Counted from the stretch's first letter, positions 23,771-34,811 are shown. The stretch: DNA of 64,000 nt from Podospora bellae-mahoneyi (GCF_035222275.1 NC_085884.1:3720001-3784000); one strand, 5' to 3'. Notes: generated from the sequence alone by a model not told the origin. Program-made: numbers and translations.

Positions 23771-24160
23771 ATTGAAGAGAGAGGTGTGTCGATTTTTCCC
23801 CCAAAGCCACAGCTTGAAGGGGTGAGAGAAGTGAAGTCAGAAAGAGACAGGGGATCAGGATAGGATGATGCTAGGCTATCGGGACCCGGCGATATGGTTT
23901 GGTAGTTTGCAGGATAAGGCGTCTGGGTTTCCTATAAGGGAGGGGAGAGAGTCTTATCTCTGGGCTGCGGGATGGGTGTGCGGCGGTGCGGGACAGTTTT
24001 GATAAGTAGCCGTGAGACGAGTGAGAATAAAGGTTGCACGGCGCAATGTGATCCGTAGGCGAGAATGGGGGGTGTGGTGTGGTGGTAAGCAAGATGCAGG
24101 GTCTTGGCCGGTGGGAGTAGTCAAAAGATGAGATGTGAAAGTGAAGATAAGATATCGAGT
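23771..24160 (-). promoter_or_regulatory. Allantoinase promoter with clustered GATAAG sites
   Basis: GATAAG motifs occur at 23913-23918, 24001-24006 and 24146-24151, with an inverted one (CTTATC) at 23953-23958. More lie further out near 24505 and 24559. Proteins of the AreA/NIT2 family bind such GATA elements in ascomycete nitrogen-catabolite genes. Control of this gene by them is inferred from site clustering and enzyme function. Confidence 0.5.
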
Positions 24161-27100
24161 CACCAACGAGGACAGACACAAACATATATATATATAAAGA
24201 GAGGGAAGGAAAGGGAAATATCCGGCACGGTTTCTTTCCGGCCTTGTTTCTTTGCTTCCTTCTGGCAGGCAGTCAAGGCAATGGCCTCAGCAAAATCCAC
24301 TCCATCCACCTTGAACACACCGTCAGATTCCGAGAATTCTCCCAGGCATTGGAACGGCTGCCATGATCCAGACCGCCCCCTCCTCCCTCCCGGGAGGGAG
24401 ATAGAATTCCCATACACCCATATCACTTGTTGCGGTCTCGGAATCGCATTGTCGCATGCAGCAGCACAGGAACGAGGTCATTATCAGAGGATGGCCCACC
24501 GAGCTGATAAGGCGCTTGGTGGATCTCTTTTTAGATGCCAGGACCCTGGCGCCACGACCTTATCTCTGGCAGCTGACTGGCCGTGCTGATTAGATCGGAT
24601 GCGGCCGGGCTGTATTGGGTTCACGCCCTGCCGATCAGTGGCTGAAAATGACGGCACGCCCGTCTTTCAGAGCAAGGGCCACCCCTTCTAGCCCCGCACA
24701 TTCTAGACCCCACCGGGGTGCGGCAGGCAGACCTGCTTCCTTTTTTGGCGGGGATCCGAAGCTATCGTGAGAGAGTTCACGCTTGTGAGTTTTGATCGAG
24801 TAACGATCGAGTAAGCTTCTAGAAGGATGCGGATCTGATTCGCTGGACCAGTCTTTAAGCACTTTTCTCTCCCTTTTTTGTCTGTCCGGCATCGTCCGTA
24901 TGGTCTTCGTATCTGGCTCTGGATGATATCCCTCACCAATGAACAAACCTGGAAGTTGCTCACCTCACCTCGGCCTCGCTCTCCGGCCATACCATCCCCG
25001 CAACGCCCCCAACCTTTCTTTGTTCGAGCCCCGAGGTGAAGTCATCTCGGTTTGCTGTCTCCAGGTCTGGCCTGTCTGCTTGTTGTTCTCTCGCCAGTTC
25101 TTTCGCCCATCAGAGAATTGTTGAATATCAGGCGGTGTAGCTGTTGACCAGACCCAGCCAAATATGGTCACGATGGTGATACCGATAGTGTTTCCAGAAC
25201 CACTCGGCACGCCACGTATCTATCATCGATGTGTCATATTAAGTCCGATTCAAGCCAGAAAGCTCTGCAAGCTCTGGTGTTGTCTTTTTTCATGCTTTAA
25301 GCTTTTCGACCTCGCTGACTTGGCAATGGTTCTGCGGACCGAGCACATCATCACCGGCAGCGGCCTGCTGGGTTGTTTCTTTTGAGGCTAGCCCAGCGGC
25401 TGTCACCGGTCCTCCCAAGAAACACCAAGCACCCGCAGCTCGCCTACGACGTTTACATTTGTCATAATTGAACGGTTTGGCCTCTGGGGTGCAGCGGGTT
25501 GACCGGGACGTGGAGCGGTTCTGGAGCAGGTCAGCGTGGTGGGGGTGGTGGGGGTGGTGGTGGTGGTGATGATGGACTGCCGGACAGGGCATTGTGTGTG
25601 GCTTGTGGATGCTACCGTACCTTATGATCCGGAGGACCCTGAGTGGCAAAGCTTTTCTCCGAGAAAACTCCCGGTGAGTCCGGCCGAGATTTGTCGGTGC
25701 CGCTCCGGAGCCGAGGTGCTTGGACATTGGTTGTCTTAATCCGTGTCTGAGTGATGTGTAAGTTGGCGATGGCTTCATTCAGTCATATAATTCTTCGGCG
25801 TACTTTTGTGAGAATTAGAAAATGTGTTGGTAGAAAGCTCAGCATGGTTGGAATATCAATGACGCTAAAGCCCCAGAAGATAGCAAATAGCTTTTTCAAG
25901 CTGTCTCAAAGCCATGTACTTTTCCAAGACCATCTTTCATCAAGGCCTATCGTCCATGTCAGAAGTTCTACCACCTTCTTACAGGACCTATACATCATCC
26001 TGAAAGGATTCCTGGCTACTATCTTGAGGTTTGCCCAAGATCTTATTGTTCTAGTCTGACAGAAGGTCAGAAGGCACGTCCAAGTTGTTTCCCAGGTACC
26101 CACATTTTTATTTCTGAGCTAAGGACATCTGTAGCTCAATGGGAGACATTGAAAGCTTAGAGAATCATTTATTGACGACTCTAAAGGTACTTCCAAATCA
26201 GAGATGACATCCTTCTTGACTTCCTGTTTGCGGTGATAATTCGCCAAATAAGGGGCTTCTTGAAGGCTCTCTTTGATGATGCTAAAGGTCGTTTTACCTT
26301 CATCTTATAACGTCCAGACATTCTACTTCCTGGCTAATCTCATTGTGCCCAGGTAGCTGGCCAGCTCAGACTTCGCTCTCGCGAGCAGACACAATAGCAA
26401 TGAGCACAGCTTGCTCCCGCCTCGCAACGATGGAGTTATTTCTGCTTCTGCCTGTTCAGATGCTACTGGGGAGCACATACAATAGCACATTTCCACAGAT
26501 TGCTCATGCCTCACGTCAAAAAAGCTCTATCTGTTTCCGCCGGTTAGAAGTCCAAGAGCCTTGTGACTTCATCCCATCTATTCACTTGTTCACTTGCTCC
26601 TGGGCGGGTACCTGGAGGTGGACGGAAAAGCCACCGTCCCATCTGTCCCCGGCGTCAAACCCTATTTATTGCCCGTTGCTTGGTTTTTTGCTCTGTCATC
26701 TCTTCCTCCCGCACAACAAACGACCAACGGCAGAATACCTCCAACTGCAGGTATTTCCCAGTCACAACCTCGAGTTTCCGCTACTGATCTGCCAAACTGC
26801 TTGGTGACAACCTACCAGTTCAAGAAACTACAAATTTGGAACAGCACCGCACAACAAAGGTACGTGCAAATATTCACCACTCTCCAGAGTTCCGACTCCA
26901 ACAACTCTACGACCCGTTCGACTCTCTGGCACCTTCCAAGATCCAGGCGCCCCTCCCTGCCCCTCTCACATATGCCCTCCTTTTCCCAACCATTACCCAT
27001 GGCGCAGTCATCCGACTGATTCGAGTGGCTAATAGCCTTTAGGCAGACGATCATTGGAACTGCTCACCCACATTCAAGGGACTGGAGCCAACTAGCAACA

Positions 27101-27161
27101 ACCGAGATCGACTTATTCACTGACTCAGTCGTAATCAGCCATCCAGTAGAAATCAAGACCT
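24161..27161. other. Gene-free interval between allantoinase and the Cys/His-module gene
   Basis: No conserved coding sequence was recognised on either strand over about 3 kb. The part at 25740-26330 is visibly more AT-rich than its surroundings, with two similar short segments around CTAAAGGT (near 26183 and 26283); it may be old inserted DNA. From about 26700 the sequence becomes C/A/T-rich, like the leaders of other genes here. Confidence 0.45.
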
Positions 27162-27228
27162 GTAAGTGAATTGTCGACATTACTGTGTTTAATTGCATTT
27201 GGAGCGGCTTGCTAACATTGTTCGATAG
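27162..27228 (+). other. Probable 5' untranslated intron of the 920-residue protein gene
   Basis: A GTAAGT donor at 27162, a GCTAAC branch motif at 27211 and a GATAG acceptor ending at 27228 define a 67-base intron eight bases before the start codon at 27237. All three elements match introns elsewhere in the window. Confidence 0.6.
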
Positions 27229-27236
27229 CTCCAATC

Positions 27237-29999
27237 ATGGCTTCTGCCAACGTCAGGAATGGGTTTCCCAAGGATGTGCAGGCCTACGGAAACTGGCCTG
27301 GCCAGTATCTTCTTCTCAGCTATGGCGACAGGGTCCGCATCATCGCCCATGCAATGACTTATGACCAGCTCATCAGCATGATCCGTCGCGGATTTGGCAT
27401 TGGCCGATACGACAATCTGACCCTGCTTTTCAAGCATATGATGCCCCAGGGCAATACCATCGAGGCCGAGCTGGATGAGTCCGCCTACTATCTTATCAAG
27501 AACCAGTCCGAGATTCGCTGCGTCGATACGCTTCAGTACCTCAACACGAAGCGCCAGGCTCCCCAGGTACCTCTTGCGGGTTACACTCAGGCGAACGTTT
27601 ATCCCAGGTACAGTTCTGGGTACGACAGATTGTTCGCACCTTTTTCGACTGCACCCTCGAATCCATATGTGGTGCCTATGCCCGCCCCTGCAATGCAGCA
27701 CCAGCATGTTCCCCAGATCACTGGAGTGACGGCCACCGGTGAAAAGAGCAATGCTTTCGGTGGTGTTGTTGGCCAGCCTACGAGCACCGGAGCTGCCACA
27801 GCTGCCCAAGTTTCCCAGCAGACCCCTGTCAACGAGCCCGAGAGAGATCCAAGAACTGGTCTTCCAAAGGGATGGCTTATGTTGTCTGACGACGAGCTGC
27901 CCAGAGACCCAACTGTGAAGCTGGGTAACAACCTTTTCGGTAAGAAGGCCATCAACACTGCCGCGACAGAGGGACCCAACCAGACCAAGAATTCCATCAT
28001 CCATCCCAATCTGTGGAGGCCCGTCATCACGTCCGAGAAGCAAACCGAGGCACCCCAAGACAAAGGGAAGGGGGTCATGAAGAAGGAATCAGCTGGGGAA
28101 TCTTCCAAAGAAAAGAGAGCCACAGGGTGGCGCGAAGTCACTGCTACTTACACTGCCATGAAGTCTGCTTTGGCGTCACGCTCTACACCCGTGGATCGCC
28201 GTCTCGTTCACGATTACCTGGTCGCAAGCACCTATATGAATGGCGGCAAGGAGCCGCTCTGCGAGCCCGAGAGAAAGTTTCTCCTGAGCGTATTCGGCCG
28301 TTGCTATGCAACGAAACCAATCAAGTACCTCGCGGATTTCCGCCACGACAGTGAGATCTTGGAGATCCTGCTCAGTCACACCCCTGGTTGCAACATGAGG
28401 TGTGCGGCAGATGTCAGGGACAAGTGCACCTGCGGCGGACCTCAGGGGCCCAAAGAGTGCTGTGAAGAGAGGCTCAAACCCTCCACGATCGGAAACATTT
28501 TGGAATGTGCAAAGAGTCGCCTCAGGGATGCTCTGGACCGCACTGGCATCGTCTCGCAGCGCGACATCAAGGGCGAGACGTTTTACTTTCACCATGAGAA
28601 ATGTGTCCAGAGCATGTGCATCTGTGCCATCTTCGCAACTCTGGCGCAGCATGAACCTATTTGTCTGATGAGAAGTCGCCTCGATGTCGAGATGGTCTGT
28701 GACTGTGACCGCAACACCAAGCGCAGTCAAGTTCCGAAATCTCAAGACACAAAGTTGATCCAGACCACACTTGGGTGGGTTGGTGATCTTGGGGAGGTTG
28801 ATGGTGAGACCTGTGCCCAGGAAATTTTCCGTCGAAAACATATTGACAGCCTCGTGCGCAACTTTCACGAGCTCACTTGTAGTCCGCTCAAGGATGAGAA
28901 TTGCGGTGACTGCTCAGTGTTCCGGATCCTGCTGGGACATCACTGGGATTGTCCCATGAGGCTAAAAGTGGACCTCGGCGATGAGTGCCAATGCGACCGG
29001 CTTCGGCGGGAGGACGATGAATATCTGGAAGGCGATGATGAGGTGGGCAGTATTAAGTGGGTTACCGATGGTCTGCACGAAGCAGCGAAACTGTACCGCG
29101 ACAACAACCTCACCAGGGAGGAATGGAAGGAGGCCATAACGGACTTTCACAATGAGTGGTGCCACGGCTGGTGCTGCTGCATGCGTCTGAGGGATATTGC
29201 CGAGCATGATCCTGACTGCGGGGGAGTTCAGGATACATTTGAGGATTGGAAACTTTGCAGCTGCAAGAAGAGTCTTAACCCTCGCGGCACTTCTGACGTT
29301 GCAGAAGAGGCCATTCATGTCGAGGCTTCTACCAAAGTCAAGGAGTCTGGTGTTGATGACGAGAGCGACAATGGCGAGGAGTGGACACCCACCACCAGTG
29401 TGGTTGATGAAGATGATGACGATCTGCCCGATCTCATCCCTCACCTTGGTTCTGATACCAGAGGCTGGAAGTTTCCAGGTTGGCGTGAACCCCTGTTGGA
29501 GGAACGTACGCGCAGTTTTGAGGCGCCAGAGCACCTCAGCAAGCAGCTGACATCAAAGCAAAATTGGCTTCGCAATATGACAGACAAGAATCCGACGGAG
29601 GAGAGGGATATCAATCTCGAGGAGCTGACCGCTACGAACAGGCAAGGACTGAGCATGGACGAGACGACGGAATTGATTGCTAAACAAGTCGACAGATTGA
29701 ATCAAGCCAATTACAGATACTGGGAATCTAAGAAGGCGAAGCTCGAGGATGATTCGGTGAAGGAGAGTTTGCAGACCTCTGAGGGGGAGCACGGGAGCAA
29801 CGACAATGAGTCGAACGGAACCGCGTCTTCCCGGGTTTCCGTCAAAATGCCTGAGGCGAACTCGGGTGCTTCCAGCTCCAGGGCTAGCCACAGGGCCACT
29901 GTGGAGGACTTCCCTGAGATGCCCTCGGAAATTGCTACTGGGGGTGGCTCTGATTCGGCAAAGAAGACTCACTCAGCCTTTGGCCAGCCAGACCTGTGA
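27237..29999 (+). CDS. Unrecognised 920-residue protein with four tandem Cys/His modules
   Basis: I do not recognise this family. The open frame has no intron. Residues about 24-90 resemble a ubiquitin-fold/PB1-like domain (GDRVRIIAHAMTYDQLISMI); this is only an impression. A disordered stretch follows to about 300. Residues 365-680 hold four Cys/His modules. Three share H-x3-C-x-M-R-x3-D-[VL]-x3-C-x-C exactly: H381/C385/C397/C399, H472/C476/C488/C490 and H568/C572/C584/C586. The fourth is H657/C661/C674/C676. Modules 2-4 begin with Phe-His-x3-Cys (C456, C548, C642) and a further C-x(1,2)-C pair, lost in module 1. Predicted helices separate the modules. The pattern suggests structural zinc binding. 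Residues 690-920 are acidic and Ser-rich, probably disordered. No signal peptide or membrane segment is visible. Function is unknown; nuclear or scaffold roles are guesses. Confidence 0.85.
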   Translation: MASANVRNGFPKDVQAYGNWPGQYLLLSYGDRVRIIAHAMTYDQLISMIRRGFGIGRYDNLTLLFKHMMPQGNTIEAELDESAYYLIKNQSEIRCVDTLQYLNTKRQAPQVPLAGYTQANVYPRYSSGYDRLFAPFSTAPSNPYVVPMPAPAMQHQHVPQITGVTATGEKSNAFGGVVGQPTSTGAATAAQVSQQTPVNEPERDPRTGLPKGWLMLSDDELPRDPTVKLGNNLFGKKAINTAATEGPNQTKNSIIHPNLWRPVITSEKQTEAPQDKGKGVMKKESAGESSKEKRATGWREVTATYTAMKSALASRSTPVDRRLVHDYLVASTYMNGGKEPLCEPERKFLLSVFGRCYATKPIKYLADFRHDSEILEILLSHTPGCNMRCAADVRDKCTCGGPQGPKECCEERLKPSTIGNILECAKSRLRDALDRTGIVSQRDIKGETFYFHHEKCVQSMCICAIFATLAQHEPICLMRSRLDVEMVCDCDRNTKRSQVPKSQDTKLIQTTLGWVGDLGEVDGETCAQEIFRRKHIDSLVRNFHELTCSPLKDENCGDCSVFRILLGHHWDCPMRLKVDLGDECQCDRLRREDDEYLEGDDEVGSIKWVTDGLHEAAKLYRDNNLTREEWKEAITDFHNEWCHGWCCCMRLRDIAEHDPDCGGVQDTFEDWKLCSCKKSLNPRGTSDVAEEAIHVEASTKVKESGVDDESDNGEEWTPTTSVVDEDDDDLPDLIPHLGSDTRGWKFPGWREPLLEERTRSFEAPEHLSKQLTSKQNWLRNMTDKNPTEERDINLEELTATNRQGLSMDETTELIAKQVDRLNQANYRYWESKKAKLEDDSVKESLQTSEGEHGSNDNESNGTASSRVSVKMPEANSGASSSRASHRATVEDFPEMPSEIATGGGSDSAKKTHSAFGQPDL

Positions 30000-30125
30000 G
30001 GAAGAGCAAAGGGGTGAGGACATCAAGTCGAACGCGAGCACATCTTCCTGGGTGTCCGTCCGGATGCCTAAGAAGAGCTCTCGTGCTTCTAGCTCCGAGG
30101 CTAGCTACAGGGTCACTGTGGAGGA
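29811..30125 (+). repeat. Direct duplication of the C-terminal coding DNA, second copy out of frame
   Basis: The 99-base segment starting at 29811 recurs at 30028, an offset of 217 bases. Both encode SS-[RW]-VSV-[KR]-MP ... ASSS-x-AS-[HY]-R-x-TVED. The first copy is in the frame of the 920-residue protein; the second is in the +1 frame beyond its TGA stop at 29997. Confidence 0.8.
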
Positions 30126-30667
30126 CGGTGTCGCTACCGGGGTGACTCTGGCTTTGGCTCGTTGCTGGCCTTCATTCCACGAGTAGTCGATCTGCCTGGC
30201 ACCCTCTTCCGAATCCAATCGATCATGACAGGGATCTTGCAATTTCTTTTCTTTTCTTTTCTGGGCTGGGTTCGTCGGGCAATAGGTGCATTGGTTGGGC
30301 GTTGGTTGGCTTTTTGATACCCGAGACTGGTAGTCTCCATGGACTTTGGGACGGGGTATTATGCAGGTACTGGATCCTGAGAGCCAAGGATTCATTATGG
30401 GAGAATGAGAAAAGGCTGGGGGGAGGGAAAAAAGGAAACAATCCCCCCAAAAAAAGGGAGGTATGTTTAGTAGTAGTCTAGGTTCATCTGCTTGTTTGGC
30501 AGCCATAAGCGCTGGGTTTCTGTATATCCTCATGCTTTGTTTTGCTACGTGAGGGATCTGTTTTGTTTTGGCCAAAAGAGCGCACGTGAATGTGAAAACA
30601 ACTTGTTTTGGTTTCCTGATATTTACAACGCTAGGAGACTACCGACATGCCCCATCATTGAAGAAGC
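30000..30667. other. Convergent 3' space containing the degenerate duplicate
   Basis: The interval lies between two converging genes. Its first 190 bases are the degenerate copy of the preceding coding end; the rest shows short TTTTC runs near 30244 and a purine-rich stretch at 30420-30460, with no coding signal. Confidence 0.5.
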
Positions 30668-31781
30668 TCAAAGCCTAGCACCGCCCTCCTCCCCCTTGAC
30701 CTCCACCATCAACTTGCCGGTATTCTTGCCCGTAAACAACCAGTCAAAGGCCTCCTCGGCACTCCTCACACCACCCTTGACAACCGTCTCCTTCCTCCTG
30801 AGCTTCCCCTCAGCCAACCACTGCGCCAGCTGCTTCCTCGCAGCATCATACTCGGTGATGTAATCAAAAACAATAAACCCCTGCATCCTGATCCTCTGGG
30901 TAATCACATTGAAGAAGCTCGCCCCCGGCCCCTTCTTCTCGGCCGAGTTGTACTGCGAAATCCCGCCGCACATGACAAACCTGCTAAACTGCGCAGCCCT
31001 CGCCATGACCATGTCAAGGATCTCCCCCCCGACATTATCAAAGTAGACATCCACAAATTTCGGTGTCGCCTCCTTGAATTTCTGCTTATAATCCGGGGAC
31101 TTGTAGTCAATCGCCTCATCCAACCCCAGCTCTTCCTTGAGCCAACGGCACTTTTGCTCGCCCCCGGCAATACCAATCACCCTCGCGCCGGCGATCTTTG
31201 CAATTTGCGCGGCTACTGAACCGGTCGCGCCAGCGGCGGCGGAGACGACGACCGTGTCGCCTGGCTTCGGGAGGCCGATTTTCGTCATGCCGAAGTAGGC
31301 TGTTAAACCAGTGGACCCGAGCACGCCGAGGAGGTCGGTGAGTTTGCCGCCCTGGGGGAGGTCGTACGCTTTTTCGACTTGGGAGTCGGGCATGATGGCG
31401 TATTCTTGGATTCCCGAGGCGGAGGTGACGATTGTTCCCGGGGAGAACTTGGGGGATTTGGAGGCGAGGACGCGGGAGACGGTGAGGGCGCGCATGACTT
31501 CGTTTATTTGGACGGGGGGGATGTAGGAGCGGCGGTCGTCTAGCCAGCCGCGCATGGCTGGGTCGAAGGAGACTGAGGGAGGGGGTGGGGGGTTAGTTTG
31601 CGCAAACTTGGATGCTATGAGTGAAGGGGGGGCGCTTACTGTAGAGAGTCTCGAGGAGGACTTGGCCATCTTTGAGGTCGGACTCGGTGGGAGCGGGGGA
31701 GGATTTGAGGGAGAAGGTTTTGCCTTTCTCGATTGGGCCGGAGGGGCGTTGGGAGAGGACGAGGGAGGTGTTGGTTGTCAT
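30668..31781 (-). CDS. MDR-family NADP-dependent alkenal/enone reductase
   Basis: This belongs to the zinc-free medium-chain dehydrogenase/reductases of the prostaglandin reductase (leukotriene B4 12-hydroxydehydrogenase) type, which reduce activated carbon-carbon double bonds with NADPH. Two exons on the - strand (31781-31640, 31572-30668) give 348 residues, the usual length. Splicing yields the family motif ISFDPAMRGW. The Rossmann nucleotide loop is visible as AAAGATGSVAAQIAK, followed by the NADPH-discriminating IGIAGGEQKCRWL, DVYFDNVGGE and FVMCGGISQYN. The C-terminus has the substrate-site-shaping MQGFIVFDY and KETVVKGG. No zinc ligands are present. The intron has a GTAAGC donor and CTCAG acceptor. 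It is cytosolic by absence of a targeting signal. The physiological substrate (alkenal, enone or quinone) cannot be read from sequence. Confidence 0.9.
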
Positions 31782-32938
31782 GATGGTTGTTGTTGTTGTG
31801 GTGATTGATGGGTGAGGAGGTGTATAAGTGGAGCCTGTATGGGAGGTTGAGATACACACACAAATGAATGAAGAATATGAGATCGAGAGATTACAATGAA
31901 GTGAGGAGTGAGGTCAAGGGAGGATTTATATACCTATACCTCCTCATCAACATGCAGGGTCCAACATCCTACTTCTAAGCGATGTCATGAATCCTCCCCT
32001 CCCCTCCTTTCTCGCCCCCCTCTCTCCAGCACAAAGTGGAGCGTCGATGGCTATCCGCTCCGTTCCCACGCCTGCATCGAGGGAACCATGGAATTCTCAG
32101 CATTCGAATCCTTTCTCTCTATTGCAGCAATTCTGCATGTCGACTGCCAAACATTCTCCGCAGTTTACCTTACCAATCCTGCCCCCCGCCGCAAAGAGCC
32201 CCTCCATCGTCATAGAAACCAGGGGCTGTTGGCTTGGCTTTCCCAACTACCGAGGCTTGTTTTCTTTGAGGGTGACAATCGACAATGCCTAGGTTGGTTG
32301 GTGATGTAAGCTTCCGAATGATCCTAAATTGCCAAATTATGTAAGTGACCGCCGCGGCGGTACCGTTCGGAACACCGTTCATGCAGCTGGCGGCTCTTTT
32401 TGTTCGGAGAATTGTGGGTTATGAGAGTGGTTGAGGGGATACGAATCCCGAATTCCGTGTTACACTACTGCCTTATAAACCACCAACAGCGTCAATTACA
32501 AGCTGACCGATTATGCCGTCGGCCATCAAATCGGTCCGTGCCATATTTGGGAGAAGCCTTCCGAGAATTTAAAGCATATAGGTAGATTAGGGGTGAGCTG
32601 AATGCCGTCATGACCATCCATCATCCATGAGCCCCCGAATCATCCACAACGCCACCCCCTGAACCTTTTGTTTACGTTGCTTCTCATGTTGTACAAAATA
32701 CTTCTTCTCTATTCCCAAAAAAGAAAAATAAAAGACCCATTCTTTGAACCCATCCGCTTTCCCAAATGCAGAAAAAAATGAAAAGATGTGTTTCCGCCTA
32801 TGTACACTTAAATGTGCTTTTCCCGTTGCGCGTGGTTGATGTTAGTAGTACAATAGAAATGCCCAGCCCGAGTTCCACCCCCGGAGCCAAGCTTTTTAGA
32901 CTTGGAGATCTAGAATCTTGAAGCTGTGTTCTACACAT
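31782..32938. other. Promoter of the MDR reductase and 3' region of COQ1
   Basis: No gene is supported in these 1.2 kb between two genes on the - strand. TTG/CAA triplet runs lie directly upstream of the reductase start, and A-rich runs around 32715-32790 probably lie within or beyond the COQ1 3' untranslated region. Confidence 0.5.
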
Positions 32939-34363
32939 CTATTTCTTCCGCTTCAGAGTCTTGACAGCCATCTCGATGAGGCCATCCTTGGCCTCGCTGT
33001 CTGGGAACGGCGCGATCGCATCAACGGCCTTCTGTGCGTAGTCCTCGGCCAGCGCCCGTGTCTGCTCGATACCATCACTCTGCGCAACCAGGTCGCGTGC
33101 CTAGAAAATAGTCAGCCGGTCGATTCCTCTCACGGAAGACGATGAGGAAATAAAACTCACCCTCACAACATCACCCTCCTTCTCAAACTTCCTCCCAACC
33201 AGCGCGCCGAGCTCTGGCATCGTCTTCCACGCAAACAGCAGAGGCGCCGTCGCAAGTCCCAGCTCCAAATCCGCCCCCGCCGGCTTGCCGAGTTCTTGCT
33301 CGCTCCTGGTGTAGTCGAGCATATCATCCACCAGCTGGAACGCCAAACCCAGGTTCTTCCCATAGGCATACGCCGCATCCACCGTCGCCGCATCACTTCC
33401 ACCAAGCAGTGCCGCCGCGCGACAGCTCTTGCTGATCAACGACGCAGTCTTGAGGTACGTCTTCTGGAGGTAATACGTCAAAGTCTCCTCCGACCATTGC
33501 GGGTTGCGCTCGTCGCGCGCAGTGTTCTTCAGCTGCATGAACTCGCCCTCCACCAAGTTGGCAATGACCGTAGCCAACAGCTCGATAACCTCGGCATGAC
33601 GCAACCTCGCAAGAGCCACAGACGCTCTCCCGAGAAGGAAATCACCTGCAAGGACAGCCATCTTGTTGCCAAACTCGAGGTTGGCAGATGGTGAGCCTCT
33701 TCGGGATTCAGAGTGATCAATCACATCGTCGTGAAGCAGCGAAGCAGTGTGAATCAGCTCGGTGATCTCGGCGAGTCTCCTTTGCGAAGGGAGAATGTCG
33801 GGGTGGTCGTTCGTCTCGGCTTCGGGGGCAACAGCTGTCGCGGAAGGGTTGAAGTCGGAGAGGACGGAAAGCGGGGAGATGGAGCTGTCGATGCCCATCG
33901 AGGCCTGGAGGGTGGCCTGCTGCCTCTGAGGGGCTTTGGGGCAGAGGGAGGTGGCACGCGACATGAGCAGGACTATTAATGGCCGGACATGCTTGCCTTC
34001 GGCTTGTGTGTAGTACTTTGCTGCTCTGTCCAGGGAGGGGTGGCCGGACCCGAGGAGTTTCCTGATGTTGCCTGTGAGAAACTTCATCTCCTTGGCGACG
34101 ATCCGTAGGGGGTCGACGGAGGGCATGTCCCCTCTGGTGGCGCGGGTGATCGCATTGTTGACGATGTTGCCGGCGACGGAGACGGCGGCAGCCCAGGCGG
34201 AGGAGTCTCGTCTTCCGGTGTGGAAAGGAGCTCTGGAATGAGCTATCCTACTATCGAGGGGAGCTGTGGATCTGAGGCAGGTGGAACATGTTGTCGTCGT
34301 CGCCCTCGAAAATGTTGACATGCGAAGCCGGCTGACCCCGCGCACCATTGTAGGCCCCTGCAT
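32939..34363 (-). CDS. COQ1: Mitochondrial trans-polyprenyl diphosphate synthase (COQ1)
   Basis: Coq1 builds the isoprenoid tail of ubiquinone in the mitochondrial matrix. Two exons on the - strand (34363-33161, 33100-32939) give 454 residues. The first aspartate-rich motif DDVID starts at residue 212 (HTASLLHDDVID) and the second, DDMLD, at residue 346 (AFQLVDDMLDY). EGKHVRPLIVLLMSRA and LKTASLISKSCRAAALLG are also typical. The N-terminal 70 residues are rich in Arg, Ser and Thr without acidic residues, fitting a mitochondrial presequence. The last exon adds ARDLVAQSDGIEQTRALAE and the basic end LKRKK. The start chosen is the first in-frame ATG; ATG codons at 34348 and 34321 are alternatives that keep the presequence. 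Chain length made cannot be told from sequence. Confidence 0.92.
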
Positions 34364-34811
34364 TTCTCTCTGGAGGTGGGATGTTTCCCACACACACTCG
34401 TTCCCGGTCGAATCCTCCTCTGTGATATCCAATTGACCTCTGTAGGTTTACCGTGTGGTCATCTGCCGTATCCGGGAGGAATTCGACGCCGAGGTATCCT
34501 CCGAAAGCCGTGATCTCCGGCCCTGTCGTACGAAAGATCTCTACACACACAAGTTGCTTTAGGCCGGTGATGTGGGTCTCGAAAACTTCCTTTCCGATAA
34601 TTTTTTGGCATCCGGTTCTGAAGAAGGTGGCGTTCTCGGCTTGTGGTTGTGGCTGGTGGCCTCTGAGGACCCACCGGGTGCCTGCATCCTTGCAAGCTTT
34701 GTGAGGCTTGGCGATCCGTCATTCTGGGCCGCATCAGCTTGAGCTCCAACAAGCTCTCGGCGGCCGTCGCAAACAAAACGTTGTCTTCTTACATATCATC
34801 AACACCCAACC
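34364..34811. promoter_or_regulatory. Bidirectional promoter region between COQ1 (-) and VMA12 (+)
   Basis: The 448 bases between the two start codons hold both promoters. No coding content is recognised. Joint control of a ubiquinone gene and a V-ATPase assembly gene is possible but not shown by any motif I can identify. Confidence 0.5.

Noticed and set aside
29996-30038. A 43-base intron (GTGAGG ... GAG) that would splice the 920-residue frame into the second C-terminal copy
   Set aside because: The frame would work, but the acceptor is GAG with no branch site and the length is below the usual minimum here; duplication with frame loss is simpler.
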